From assembly GCA_938024995.1 (NCBI GenBank), contig CALJDU010000012.1:124001-188000 (forward strand): a stretch of 64,000 nucleotides of DNA, read 5' to 3'. Positions 39,349 through 49,518 of the stretch are shown here, piece by piece. Each line of letters starts with the position of its first letter. Position 1 is the first letter of the stretch. The stretch is from an uncultured bacterium (GTDB lineage Bacteria > Myxococcota_A > Polyangia > Polyangiales > Houyiibacteriaceae). Under the pieces are notes generated by a model that was given only the letters and a program-made list of their open reading frames with translations, made no database searches and was not told the DNA's origin. Both the position numbers and the translations under genes were made by a program.

Positions 39349-41109
39349 CTAGCGCATCAGGCAGCCACAGCCGCACTCGTTTGAGAACGCAACTGAACCG
39401 TCTTCGCACGAAAAATCGATGACCGCGCACTCTTCAGGCGAGCCACCAATGTAGCGCGCACGCGGATCATCGACCGCGGGCTCACACGCGACCGCGGGCT
39501 CGCACCCACAGCCACACTCGTTGATGAAGTACGCCTCGTCGTCTTCGCAAGCGAAGCGGATGACCGCGCACTCTTCACGCGAGCTGCCGTAAAACGAGAC
39601 GCCTTCGTCACCTGGGGCGGGGTCACACGACGGCGAGCTGATCGGCTGGCACCCGCACCCGCACTCGTTCGAGAACGCTTCTTCGCCGTCCTCGCACGCG
39701 AAGCGAATGACCGCGCACTCTTCCGGCGACGAGCCGATGTAACGACGCCCCTCATCACTGCTGGGCTCGCAGCTCTCCTCGGGGATGCACTCACCGCGCG
39801 CGCAGACTTCGCCGCGGCGGCAGTCTCCGCTGGTCAAGCACTCCGGCGCGTCGGCGCAGACCCCGCTCAGGCACGCTTCGCCGCGCGGACAATCGGAGTC
39901 GGCCTCGCACTCGCGGTCGGACGTGAGACAGCCACAACCACATTCGCTCAGGAAGTACTCGCTCCCGGGCGGACACACGATGAACGCGGCGGCGCATTCG
40001 CGGACCGAGAAGAGCTCGTAGTTCGCGCGGGGGTCGTCGAGCGCAGGATCGCACGCCGCGATGCAGGTTCCCTCGCGGCAGCTGCCACCATCGGGACAGT
40101 CGCTATCGGTGAGACACGCGCCAGGGACGGGCTCGCAGGTTCCGGCGTCGCTGCACGCGGATCCGGCCGGACACTCGGAGTCCTCGCTGCACCGGCACGG
40201 CGTCGGGAGGCACTCGCCATCGGCGCACGCTTCACACAGGCCACAGTCCGCGGAGGACTCACACATGGGCGGGGGACCGCCGCGGCACTCCCCTTCGACG
40301 CACGCGGTGCCCGCGGGGCAGTCGCTGTCGACCAAGCACTCCGGCCCGCCCTCGCACACGCCATCGACGCAGCGCTCGTCAGCGGCGCAGTCGCCGTCCG
40401 CCAGACACGCGACCGGCTCACCGATGCAGCCGCAGCCGCACGAGCCAGAGAAGAACTCCTCGCCGGGCTCACAGCGGAACCGAATCACCGCGCACTCGGC
40501 GGGATCTTCGCTCACGTAACGGACCGTCGAGAGGCTCGCGTCGGGGCAGTCCTCGGAGGGCTGGCAACCACATCCGCAGGCGTTGGTGAACGCCTCGAAG
40601 CCGTCTTCACACGCGGGGAGCGAGCGACCGCAGTCGTCTGTGCGGTAGTAGTAACCGGAGTCGAGCGCGGGTTCGCATGCCTCGCCGGTACACTCGCCGC
40701 CGGTACAGCGCTCACCCGGGCGGCAGTCGTCGTCACTGCTACACGCGCTTGGTTCGCTGACGCAGCCGCAGCCGCACTCGTTGTTGAAGGAGGTCGATCC
40801 CGCGTCGCAAGTGAACCGAAGCACCGCGCAGCGATCAACGTCCGTCGAGACGTACTCAACATCGGGGGAGACGGGATCCGGACAGGACGCGCAATCGGGA
40901 TCCTCCTCCGGACAGAACGAATCGCAGATTCCATCGCCGTACCACCCTTCGACCTCGCAGATATCGAGGCCGTCTGGCGTCCGCCCGCCCGCGGTTCGCG
41001 CTTCCTCTTTGGTGTACCCCGCGGGGTCCGGGTCGTCGCCGCAGCCGGCAAAGGAGAGGAGGCTCATGCACAGCGCCACGCGCGCGCTCAGGGAATACGT
41101 CAATCTCAT
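39349..41109 (-). CDS. cysteine-rich repeat lipoprotein (CGCGC modules)
   Basis: Lipobox SFAGCGDD; repeated SSPEECAVIRFACEDGEEAFSNECGCGCQP modules and DSDCPxGxxCxxGxC modules; start at MRLTYSLSARVALCMSLLSFAGC. Confidence 0.72.
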   Translation of the reverse strand: MRLTYSLSARVALCMSLLSFAGCGDDPDPAGYTKEEARTAGGRTPDGLDICEVEGWYGDGICDSFCPEEDPDCASCPDPVSPDVEYVSTDVDRCAVLRFTCDAGSTSFNNECGCGCVSEPSACSSDDDCRPGERCTGGECTGEACEPALDSGYYYRTDDCGRSLPACEDGFEAFTNACGCGCQPSEDCPDASLSTVRYVSEDPAECAVIRFRCEPGEEFFSGSCGCGCIGEPVACLADGDCAADERCVDGVCEGGPECLVDSDCPAGTACVEGECRGGPPPMCESSADCGLCEACADGECLPTPCRCSEDSECPAGSACSDAGTCEPVPGACLTDSDCPDGGSCREGTCIAACDPALDDPRANYELFSVRECAAAFIVCPPGSEYFLSECGCGCLTSDRECEADSDCPRGEACLSGVCADAPECLTSGDCRRGEVCARGECIPEESCEPSSDEGRRYIGSSPEECAVIRFACEDGEEAFSNECGCGCQPISSPSCDPAPGDEGVSFYGSSREECAVIRFACEDDEAYFINECGCGCEPAVACEPAVDDPRARYIGGSPEECAVIDFSCEDGSVAFSNECGCGCLMR

Positions 41110-41152
41110 TGTCTTCGTCCTTGGTTCTTCGGTTCGGAAAGAGGTCTCGCGG

Positions 41153-41839
41153 TCAGCGCCGAGAGAAAAGGCTGATGGCACGAAGGTCCCGCGCGGGTTC
41201 GTCGATCGCGATGAGCAACACGTCCTCCGCGATCACACCGGCGGTCGGTCGAACGACCGTGAGCTCGACCGATGCGGAGGCACCGGGGTCGATCACGTCG
41301 GGAGCGGAGTCGATCGTGAAGGCGGGGTCGTCGACGCGCAGCGAGGTACGAAGCGTGACGGGCTCCGCGCAGTCGTTCTGGAGTCGCACCTCCGCGCGAA
41401 CCAAATCGGCGGGTTCGCTCGCGAGCTCAAAGGGCGGCTCCGCGCGCAGGCAGTCTTCCAGCGGGCGCACCGCGGGAGCGATTCCCGTGGACGTAACGAG
41501 TAGATCGAATGGCCGCGCGCGATCCTCAATGGACTGCCGAACCTGCACTCGAACCTCTTCGGAGGTCAGCGCCGGCGTGAAGACGCGGAAGCTGCCATCG
41601 GGCGCGACGGGTTCGACGATCGGAGCATCGGCTTCGTCCAAGCGAGTCACGACCACGACGCCGACGGGAGGCATCACCGAGCCAGGCGGTGCGAAGAGCG
41701 TCGCACCTGGGCTCCGGAGGCTCGCCTCACGGCTCCCCTCCATCACGCTCCCAAGCTCAAGGTTTGGTGGGCTCGGCTGCGGGTTGATCCCACACGCGAC
41801 CCACAACGGGAGAAGCAGCAACAAGCCAAGACGACGCAT
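41153..41839 (-). CDS. hypothetical lipoprotein with Ig-like/DUF1573-like C-terminus
   Basis: Lipobox LPLWVACGI; C-terminal EPVTLRTSLRVDDPAFTIDSAPDVIDPGASASVELTV. Confidence 0.55.
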   Translation of the reverse strand: MRRLGLLLLLPLWVACGINPQPSPPNLELGSVMEGSREASLRSPGATLFAPPGSVMPPVGVVVVTRLDEADAPIVEPVAPDGSFRVFTPALTSEEVRVQVRQSIEDRARPFDLLVTSTGIAPAVRPLEDCLRAEPPFELASEPADLVRAEVRLQNDCAEPVTLRTSLRVDDPAFTIDSAPDVIDPGASASVELTVVRPTAGVIAEDVLLIAIDEPARDLRAISLFSRR

Positions 41840-41962
41840 ACGTCCTTGTACAAAGCACGTTCCGTACCGCCGAAAAGACAGTGGTTTTCGACACTTTCGC
41901 GTCGGATTTCGTCTCATATTTTCTCAGTTTCTCATCTATGCGACACTTGGTACTTGAGACGG

Positions 41963-44900
41963 ATGGGGAGATTCGAGATCAAGCGGGAGCTTGGGGCGGG
42001 CGGGGCGGCACAGGTCTTCCTCGTCCATGACTCACTTCGCTCACGCGATGTGGCGCTGAAGCTCCTACGGCGCGACTTCCCCGCGGACCTCTTGTTCACC
42101 GAGTTCGATCGGCTGACCACGCTCGTTCACGAGAGCCTCCCAACGGTCGTCGACTTCGGCGTACTGACGACGAAGGACGGTCCTCGCGCGTACTACACCG
42201 CGGAACCGCTGGCCGGCGCACCCTTTGCCGCGACTACCTTTCGCGAGGTGCGAAGCGCCCTGGTCTGCGTCGCGCGCGCGCTTCGGTACCTGCACCGGCG
42301 GGGCGTCGTTCATGGAGACGTCAAAGCAGACAACGTGCTCGTCGGTGACGACGGGTCCGCCACGCTGATCGACCTGGGTTGCGCGGAAGCGATAGGCGCT
42401 CGGCGCACGTCCGTCTCGGGCACGCGCGGCGCGATCGCGCCCGAGGTGGCGCCGCACGAACAGGTCGACGCGCGAGAGGACCTCTTCGCGTTCGGCGTGC
42501 TCATGCGGACCGTTCCCGACCTCCCACCTGACCTCGCGTCCTTGGCCGAGCGCTGCGCTTGCACCGACCGCGCCGAGAGGGTGCCTTCGATGGAGCGTGT
42601 TCTCGAGGCGCTCGGCGAACCCGTCCGTGACGAAGCGATCATCGAACCCGCGCTCTATGAACGTGACGCGCAACGCGCCGCGCTGACCGAACGACTCGTC
42701 GCCCGCGAGCCGCTGATCGTGCGCGGCTCACCCGGCACTGGTCGCTCTCGCTTTCTTCGTGAAGCACGCGTTGACGCGCTCCGTGCCGGGCGGCATGCGT
42801 TCGTCTTTCCAAGCGACCAGCCGCTCGCGTCGCTCCTCGCTTATCTCGTCGCCTCCCGTGACGCGCCCGCGGGAACGAGCGAAACGGTTCCCGTCGTGTT
42901 TCTCGACGATGTCGACGCGCGGCGCGGTGACGACCTCAAGGCCCTCGGCGCGCTTCGGCGAAAGTGTCACGAAGGCGCGCTCACGCTCGTGGAAGCGCAC
43001 GGAGACCCGTCCTCGCTTCCCGCGCGCGCTTCAGATATCCAGCTGGCCCCGCTGTCTCCGGAAAGCGTCGAGGCGTGGGTCGGCGACCGGGCGCACGCGA
43101 AGCGTCTCGTCGAGGAGACCGGCGGATATCCGCGCGAGATTCGCTGGTCACTTCTCGGGCTTGATGCGCGCGACCTGGCGCCGCGAACGGACGCGCTCGA
43201 CGCCTCGACGCGCGCGGCGCTCAAGACCATCGCGCAGCTTCAGGGGATGGACGCGCACCTGCTCTCCGCGCGGGTTCGGGGCGCGCTCGCGCAGCTCATC
43301 CAGCGCACCGGCCCACGGGTGTCGCTGACGCGCCCAGCGTTCGCGGAGGCGTACGCAGAGCTCGACGTCGACAACCAACACCTCCTCCGCGCGTGCGCGC
43401 GATCCCAGGACGCCTCGCTGGCGCTGCTCGCGCTCGCGCACATTTCTCCGCATGCCGCCGCGAACGAGGTCCTGAACCGTCCCCGCGGCGAGCTCGCCCG
43501 CGATCCACGAACGCCCCGCGTGCGGGGTCAACTGCGCGCGGCGTCGGACGCTCTCGGCGCGAGTGACGATGCGGCGTTACGCGTCACCCTCGCCCTCGCC
43601 CGCGGCGCGCTCGCCTCCGCACAAGGCGACTCTCCCGGAGCCGTCGCGGCGTTCGAGGACGCGCTCGCGCACCGCGACGACCCGGCCACTCGCCTCCTGC
43701 TCGCGCGTTGCCTCCTGCGCGCCCAACGCCTGAACGACGCGGAAGACGAAGCGAAGCGGGTCGCCGCGTCGGAGTCTCCGGTGCTCCAAGCAGGCGCTCG
43801 CGATGTGCTTTCCCGGATCGCGATTCAGCGCGCGAACTACCAAGACGCTTTTGACCTCGCGCAAGCGAGTCAACACCCCGACGTGGATCACGAGACCCGC
43901 GCGCGACTTCGAGAGACCGCCGGGGTGGCCGCGAGCTATCTCAGGCGACCGGATGCGCGCGCGTTGCTCACCGACGCCGCGGAGCTTCACGTCGAGTCGG
44001 GTGATCCGCGCGCACAGGTCCGCGCGCTCAGTTACCTCGGGATCGAGTCCTTCCGAAGCGGAGAGCTCGCCTCTGCCGCGCACGCGTACGGTCGCGCGCT
44101 CTCCGTGGCCGAAGACCTCGGGCTGACCGACCTCCTGCCCGCCGCTGCGCTCAACTGCGGCACCGCGCACCACCTCCGCGGTGAATGGGCGCTCGCCATC
44201 GCGAGCTACTCGCGCGGGGAACGCGCGCGCGCTCAGCTCACCGGGCACGGGTCCACGTTCGCTACGCTTTGCTTTGACCTCGCGCTGCTTCACGTGGAGA
44301 TCGGCGACGTCGCGACCGCGTCCCGCTACGCTGACGACGCGGAGTCACTCGCGGCTCAACACGGAGCGAAGATGATGAGCGTCGCGGCGAAAACCGTTCG
44401 CGCCGAGCTGCTTCACCTCCGCGGCGCCACCGATGACGCGCGCGCGATGATGCGCACGTGCGAGGAGGAGTTCTACGCCTTGGGTGCCGTACGAGAGGCG
44501 ACCGAGACGAGGCTGTCTCGACTGGCCCTCGCGGCACAAGGCGACCCGGTCGTCGCGCGCGCGCTTCGAGACGAGCTGGGAGAAGCCACCCGCGGCGATG
44601 AAGAGCTGCGCGCTCGGCTCGCGCTCGCCGGACACCTGCTCGACGATGATCCGCGCGAAGCGCTCTCCTCCGCCCTCGCTTTTTCTGAGCGTCACGACCA
44701 TCGCGCGCTCCGCGCTCGCCTCTGCTCCGCCATCGCGCGGGTCTGGGAGCGACGCGGAGGTCACGCGAACGCCGCGGAGCATCGACAACGCGCGCGCGCC
44801 GCCTGGGAAGCGATCGGCGACGGACTGCCCGCTCCGCTCTTGGAGCTCTTCTGGCGCCACCCGGACCGACAAGGGCTGTCCGCGCGCGCGACGAGCGCGA

Positions 44901-46486
44901 CCTCCCGGCGAGAGGGCCACGTCGCGCGTCTCGAGCGACTGCTCGCGGTGAACCGCGCGATCAGCTCATCACGCGAGACCGAGACGGTCGTGAAGATGGC
45001 GATGGACGCTGCCATCGAGCTAACCGGTGCCGAGCGCGGCTTCCTTGTGCTCCGTGATGATGACGACCAACTCGTCGTCCGGGCCGCCCGTAACCTGGAT
45101 CGTGAACGCGTGGGACGTTCACGCGACAAGCTCAGCTTCAGCGTCGCCGAGCGCGTCATCGAGACCGGGGAGCCGGTCCTCACTGTGGACGCGAGCGACG
45201 ACGCGCGCTTTCGCGAGCAACGCTCGGTCCACGCGATGAAGCTCCGCTCGATCCTCGCGGTTCCGTTGCCCGGCCGCGAGCGGCCGCGGGGCGCGCTCTA
45301 CCTCGACAATCGGTTCCGCCGCGGGCGCTTCGAAGAGGACGACGTCGCCCTGCTCATGGCGTTCGCTGACCAGTTGGCGATCGCGCTGGAGAACGCCGCG
45401 CTCGTCGAGGAGCTATCGAAGCGGACCACCGCGTTGGAGACCGAGCGGCGGCGCGTGGAGGCGCTGAGCGAAGGACAAGCGGCGCAGATCGAGGCGCTCA
45501 CGCTCACCGTGCGCACTCAGCGGGCCGCCCTCAGCCGACGCTATGACTACGGCGCGCTGGTGGGCCGCAGCGACGCGATGCGCGCGGTCCTCGACACGCT
45601 CGACCGAGTGATCGACTCGCGACTCTCGGTGCTCGTCTCGGGCGCGTCCGGGACTGGCAAGGAGCTGGTCGCGCGCGCGATCCACACGCAGAGCGAACGG
45701 AGCGGCGCCTTCATCGCGATCAACTGCGCCGCGCTTCCTGACTCGCTGCTCGAGAGCGAGCTCTTTGGTCACGTCCGGGGAGCGTTCTCGGGTGCCGACC
45801 GAGACCGCGAGGGGCTGGTGGTCGCGGCCGAAGGCGGGACGCTCTTCCTCGACGAGCTCGGAGAGATGTCGCTCGGGATGCAAGCGAAGCTCCTGCGCTT
45901 GCTCGAGACCAAAGAGGTCCGGCCGGTCGGCGGGAGCGAGACACGTAAGGTGGACTTCCGCTTGGTCTGCGCGACCAACCGCGAGCTCGAAGACGAGGTA
46001 CAAGCGAAGCGGTTTCGCGAGGACCTCTTTTATCGCGTCGGCGTTGTCCGCGTGCGGCTCCCCGCGCTACGGGAACGGCGTGACGACATCCCGGAGCTCA
46101 CGCGGCGGCTCCTCAACGACGCAGCGCGCGAAAATGAGCGCCCTCCTCCTCGGCTCACCAGTGACGCGCTGAGCGCGCTCCTTCGTCACGACTGGCCGGG
46201 CAACGTGCGGCAGCTCGCGAACGTGCTTCGCGCGGCGATGGTCATGTGCGACGGAGACGTCATCTCGCGCGAGGACCTCACGTTGCCCAGGAAGAAGACC
46301 GCCGCCCGCACCGCCGACGATCATCTCCGCGAAGAGGTGCGCGCCGCGCTGGAGGACTGCGGCTTCCATGTGACCCGGGCCGCCGCGCGACTCGGGATCA
46401 GCCGCGCGACGATGTACCGCCGACTCAAGCGGCTGGGAATCAAGCCGCCCCGCGCGAAGGTGCCCACGACGACGTCACGGAGGTAG
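41963..46486 (+). CDS. Ser/Thr kinase - ATPase/TPR - GAF - sigma54-interacting AAA+ - Fis HTH multidomain regulator
   Basis: Kinase (VVHGDVKADNVLV), P-loop-like RGSPGTGRSR, GAF region (AVNRAISSSRETETVVKMAMDAAIELTGAERGFLVLRD), sigma54 domain GASGTGKELVARAIH, GAFSGADRDREGLVVAAEGGTLFLDELGEM, C-terminal ARLGISRATMYRRLKRLGI. Confidence 0.93.
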   Translation: MGRFEIKRELGAGGAAQVFLVHDSLRSRDVALKLLRRDFPADLLFTEFDRLTTLVHESLPTVVDFGVLTTKDGPRAYYTAEPLAGAPFAATTFREVRSALVCVARALRYLHRRGVVHGDVKADNVLVGDDGSATLIDLGCAEAIGARRTSVSGTRGAIAPEVAPHEQVDAREDLFAFGVLMRTVPDLPPDLASLAERCACTDRAERVPSMERVLEALGEPVRDEAIIEPALYERDAQRAALTERLVAREPLIVRGSPGTGRSRFLREARVDALRAGRHAFVFPSDQPLASLLAYLVASRDAPAGTSETVPVVFLDDVDARRGDDLKALGALRRKCHEGALTLVEAHGDPSSLPARASDIQLAPLSPESVEAWVGDRAHAKRLVEETGGYPREIRWSLLGLDARDLAPRTDALDASTRAALKTIAQLQGMDAHLLSARVRGALAQLIQRTGPRVSLTRPAFAEAYAELDVDNQHLLRACARSQDASLALLALAHISPHAAANEVLNRPRGELARDPRTPRVRGQLRAASDALGASDDAALRVTLALARGALASAQGDSPGAVAAFEDALAHRDDPATRLLLARCLLRAQRLNDAEDEAKRVAASESPVLQAGARDVLSRIAIQRANYQDAFDLAQASQHPDVDHETRARLRETAGVAASYLRRPDARALLTDAAELHVESGDPRAQVRALSYLGIESFRSGELASAAHAYGRALSVAEDLGLTDLLPAAALNCGTAHHLRGEWALAIASYSRGERARAQLTGHGSTFATLCFDLALLHVEIGDVATASRYADDAESLAAQHGAKMMSVAAKTVRAELLHLRGATDDARAMMRTCEEEFYALGAVREATETRLSRLALAAQGDPVVARALRDELGEATRGDEELRARLALAGHLLDDDPREALSSALAFSERHDHRALRARLCSAIARVWERRGGHANAAEHRQRARAAWEAIGDGLPAPLLELFWRHPDRQGLSARATSATSRREGHVARLERLLAVNRAISSSRETETVVKMAMDAAIELTGAERGFLVLRDDDDQLVVRAARNLDRERVGRSRDKLSFSVAERVIETGEPVLTVDASDDARFREQRSVHAMKLRSILAVPLPGRERPRGALYLDNRFRRGRFEEDDVALLMAFADQLAIALENAALVEELSKRTTALETERRRVEALSEGQAAQIEALTLTVRTQRAALSRRYDYGALVGRSDAMRAVLDTLDRVIDSRLSVLVSGASGTGKELVARAIHTQSERSGAFIAINCAALPDSLLESELFGHVRGAFSGADRDREGLVVAAEGGTLFLDELGEMSLGMQAKLLRLLETKEVRPVGGSETRKVDFRLVCATNRELEDEVQAKRFREDLFYRVGVVRVRLPALRERRDDIPELTRRLLNDAARENERPPPRLTSDALSALLRHDWPGNVRQLANVLRAAMVMCDGDVISREDLTLPRKKTAARTADDHLREEVRAALEDCGFHVTRAAARLGISRATMYRRLKRLGIKPPRAKVPTTTSRR

Positions 46487-46496
46487 GCTCTACGCG

Positions 46497-47297
46497 ATGC
46501 TGCTCAACGCCGCGCTTGCCTTCGGGTCGCTCTTCGGGAGCGGGGCCGTGCTCACGCTCTTCGGTTGGGCGCTCGCGAAATGGCTCGCGCGCGACGCACC
46601 AAAGATCTACGCGATCACGAGGCGCGCGACGATTCTGCGACGTGAGCTGCTCGGCACGCTCAGTTTCCTGACCGCGTTCTCGCTCGTTGGCGCGCTTGCG
46701 ATCGCGGCCGTTCGCGCCGAGCTGTTCTTCCCGTTCCGTTTCTCCCGCGAGATCCACGCCGAGCTCGTGACGTTCTTTGGGTGTTGGTGGGGCATTCAAG
46801 CGTACTCGTACGGCCTTCATCGAGCGCTTCACCTGAAGGCGCTCTTTCGCTTTCACGCCTGGCACCACGAGTCGCGTGTGACGTCGCCGACCTCGGCGTT
46901 CTCGCTCCACCCGGTCGAGGCGTTCGCGTGGGCGCTTGGGCTCGTCGGCTTCCCCTTGCTCTTCGCGTGCTTGGGTTTGCTCGCCCCGGTCGGCCTGCTC
47001 GCGTTCTTCGTCCTGATCTGGATCGGGAACATTATCGAGCACGAGAACAGCGAGACGCTCCCGACGCTCTTCACCAACCGCTGGCTCAGCCTGCTCGAAA
47101 ACCCGGTGACCTATCACGCGCTCCATCACGCACGGCACACAGGGAACTTCGGCTTCGGTACCGCGCTCTGTGATCGCGCCGCGAGGACCGAGTTTTCGGA
47201 CTGGCGCGAGGTTCACGCACGGGTCCTGTCAGGTCACCCGCTCACGCGACTTGGTGAGCGAGTCGACAGCGATAGAGCGGACGACGCGCTGACTTGA
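46497..47297 (+). CDS. sterol desaturase / fatty acid hydroxylase family protein
   Basis: His-box pattern HRALHLKALFRFHAWHHES ... HALHHARHTGNFGFGT. Confidence 0.87.
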   Translation: MLLNAALAFGSLFGSGAVLTLFGWALAKWLARDAPKIYAITRRATILRRELLGTLSFLTAFSLVGALAIAAVRAELFFPFRFSREIHAELVTFFGCWWGIQAYSYGLHRALHLKALFRFHAWHHESRVTSPTSAFSLHPVEAFAWALGLVGFPLLFACLGLLAPVGLLAFFVLIWIGNIIEHENSETLPTLFTNRWLSLLENPVTYHALHHARHTGNFGFGTALCDRAARTEFSDWREVHARVLSGHPLTRLGERVDSDRADDALT

Positions 47298-47351
47298 GTT
47301 GGCATGGGGTCAGACCATTGACATCACGCCAGGAGAGAGCATCTTTGCTCG

Positions 47352-48035
47352 GTGGATCTACGGAAGTCTCGCCCGCACGCACGTCCTGATTCTTTCGCCA
47401 GCCACCACTCCGATGTCTCCGGATCATCGACCGAGGTCGACTACCTCGAGGTCAGCGCTGAGGCGTATTACGCCCTGCTCGCGCATGAGGCGACGTTCAC
47501 GCTGACCGTCGAGTCCGAGAAGCTCGTTGCCGACGGCAGCGCGTTACAAGAGGTCGAGGAGCTCAAGCAGCTCGACGCGCAGCTCACCAAAGCAGGTGCC
47601 AGTCCGCTGAGCGTGACGACCTTCGAAGGGCAAACGAAGAGCGGAGTGTTCGGCTCAAGCTTGGTCGCCCGCTACACCGTGAGCGCATCGTGCAAACGCG
47701 AAGCGCTCAGCGAAGTGGTCTTGGCGATCGGGAAGAACAAGGACGCCACGCTCCATCAGTCCCGTTGGTCGTTCCCGGACGACACGGACAAACGAAACAC
47801 GGCGACCGCGCGCGCCACCCGTTCCGCGAAGCTCGAAGCGGAGACCATCGTCAAAGAGCTCGACGAGTCACTCAAGAAGCCGCATCGCGTTCTCGTCGAC
47901 GCCAACGCGGTCGATGACGGGGCGCCCCCTGTCCGACACACGCGAAAGGTCGCGAGTTCGTCAGACGGGATGTACATCACGCTCGCGTCGCGTCGCGTCG
48001 TCACGATCAAGGTCACGCTCCGCTACCGCGTCTGA
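47352..48035 (+). CDS. SIMPL (DUF541)-like protein, possibly N-terminally truncated
   Basis: LEVSAEAYYALLAHEATFTLTVESEKLVADGSALQEVEELKQ...RNTATARATRSAKLEAETIV; no signal peptide seen. Confidence 0.42.
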   Translation: MDLRKSRPHARPDSFASHHSDVSGSSTEVDYLEVSAEAYYALLAHEATFTLTVESEKLVADGSALQEVEELKQLDAQLTKAGASPLSVTTFEGQTKSGVFGSSLVARYTVSASCKREALSEVVLAIGKNKDATLHQSRWSFPDDTDKRNTATARATRSAKLEAETIVKELDESLKKPHRVLVDANAVDDGAPPVRHTRKVASSSDGMYITLASRRVVTIKVTLRYRV

Positions 48036-48152
48036 GCCCATCGCGTCTGAGCCGATTGCGTCTGAGCCCGTCGCTGACGTTCGTCGACGATCGCTCCCAT
48101 TTCCGTGTCGCCACAGCTGCCGTGTCGCCACAGCTGCTGTGTGGCGCGGCGG

Positions 48153-48626
48153 TCAGGCCTCGATGAGTTCCCGAATGACTTTCGCCTGCGACGGGCGGCG
48201 CATGGGGCCGTCGTAGAGCCGGAGGAGCTCAGCGAAGAGGTGCTCGCGACGCTCAGGCGTGGGATCCTTCGCGAGCCGGCGCCAGAGAAGCTTCTCGAGC
48301 GCTCCGTAGCGCCGCGCTCGGATCATGGCGCGGGAAACGACCGCGAGCGACTCACCATCGTCGGGATCGGCTCGATAGGCGCGTCGCGCGTAGCTGGCCG
48401 CGAGGTTGGGTCGCCCAAGATCTTCGAGCGCGATGTCTGCCGCTTGTCTCCAGGCGCGCGCGCGCTCTGCTCCGCTCTGTTCGCGAGCGCGCTTCTTCGC
48501 GTCGATCATCTTCTTTCTCGCGTCCACCATCGCGGGGTCCGCGAAGAGCGGGAACCTCAACTTCACGATCACGAACAAGAGGAAGAGCGCGACGGCGGAG
48601 AGGAGCGCGATGCGGGTCGGGTCCAC
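48153..48626 (-). CDS. hypothetical protein with N-terminal TM and TPR-like helices
   Basis: ALLSAVALFLLFVIVKLRF, then LAASYARRAYRADPDDGESLAVVSRAMIRARRYGALEKLLWRRLAKDP. Confidence 0.55.
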   Translation of the reverse strand: MDPTRIALLSAVALFLLFVIVKLRFPLFADPAMVDARKKMIDAKKRAREQSGAERARAWRQAADIALEDLGRPNLAASYARRAYRADPDDGESLAVVSRAMIRARRYGALEKLLWRRLAKDPTPERREHLFAELLRLYDGPMRRPSQAKVIRELIEA

Positions 48627-48662
48627 GCTGTAACGGTACCACGCGAGCTGCTAGGTTCGCGT

Positions 48663-49148
48663 GTGCGCGCGACGTTGACCTCCACCTGCCTTCTCTCCCT
48701 CTTGCTCTCGTCGGGATGCACCGAGCCGCCGCCGGAACCTCCACCGCGCCCCCCGCTGACGCTCGAGAATGGTCCCGAGGCGCCCGCCGAACGCGTCGTC
48801 CTTTTGGCAGAGCAACACGCGGCACACGCGGAGCCCGCGGAGGACATGGGCCCCTACGCCGGGACGCTCGCCCGCGGGCAGATTCAGGACCACCCGCTCG
48901 TGCTCATCGGCACGCGCTGCTACGTCGCGATCGCGTCGGGAAGCGAGGGCGTCACGGATCTCGATCTTTCGCTCATCGACCAGAACGGGGTCCCGGTCGC
49001 GCAGGACGGCGAGGCGAGTCGTGACGCGGTCATCGGCGCCCGAACGCCTATCTGCCCCGTACAGCCCGAGCAGTACCGCCTCCGCGTACGGATGTTCCGA
49101 GGAGAAGGCGACTACGCGGTCTCCCTCTTCTACGCATCCAACCTGTAG
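48663..49148 (+). CDS. hypothetical lipoprotein
   Basis: Lipobox LSSGCTEPP; PPC-like C-terminus ITDLDLSLIDQNGVPVAQD-type...YRLRVRMFRGEGDYAVSLFY. Confidence 0.5.
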   Translation: MRATLTSTCLLSLLLSSGCTEPPPEPPPRPPLTLENGPEAPAERVVLLAEQHAAHAEPAEDMGPYAGTLARGQIQDHPLVLIGTRCYVAIASGSEGVTDLDLSLIDQNGVPVAQDGEASRDAVIGARTPICPVQPEQYRLRVRMFRGEGDYAVSLFYASNL

Positions 49149-49222
49149 TCGACGAACCTCGAGGTTCCGCAGAACCGAACGAGGTCGGAGGATTCCGGAG
49201 CGACCCGAATCTGCCACGCTTG

Positions 49223-49518
49223 AGCAAGCGACGTGGTGACGCGACGAGATGGGGAGCAAAGCGACCGGTCGAGGAGCGTCGCGCACTTCGCGCGCAGCCA
49301 GAGCGGAGCGAACGTTTGGGGTGAATCGACCGAAGGGAGAGAGGGGGATCGAAAAATCCCCCAAGTAGAGAGCAAGCGACGTGGTGACGCGACGAGATGG
49401 GGAGCAAAGCGACCGGTCGAGGAGCGTCCCGCACTTCGCGCGCAGCCAGAGCGGAGCGAATGTTTGGGGTGAATCGACTGAAGGGAGAGAGAGGGATCGA
49501 AAAATCCCCCAAGCGGAG
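49223..49518. repeat. 148-bp tandem direct duplication containing the hairpin repeat
   Basis: Unit AGCAAGCGACGTGGTGACGCGACGAGATGGGGAGCAAAGCGACCGGTCGAGGAGCGTC... starts at 49223 and 49371 with a few substitutions; period 148. Confidence 0.9.
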
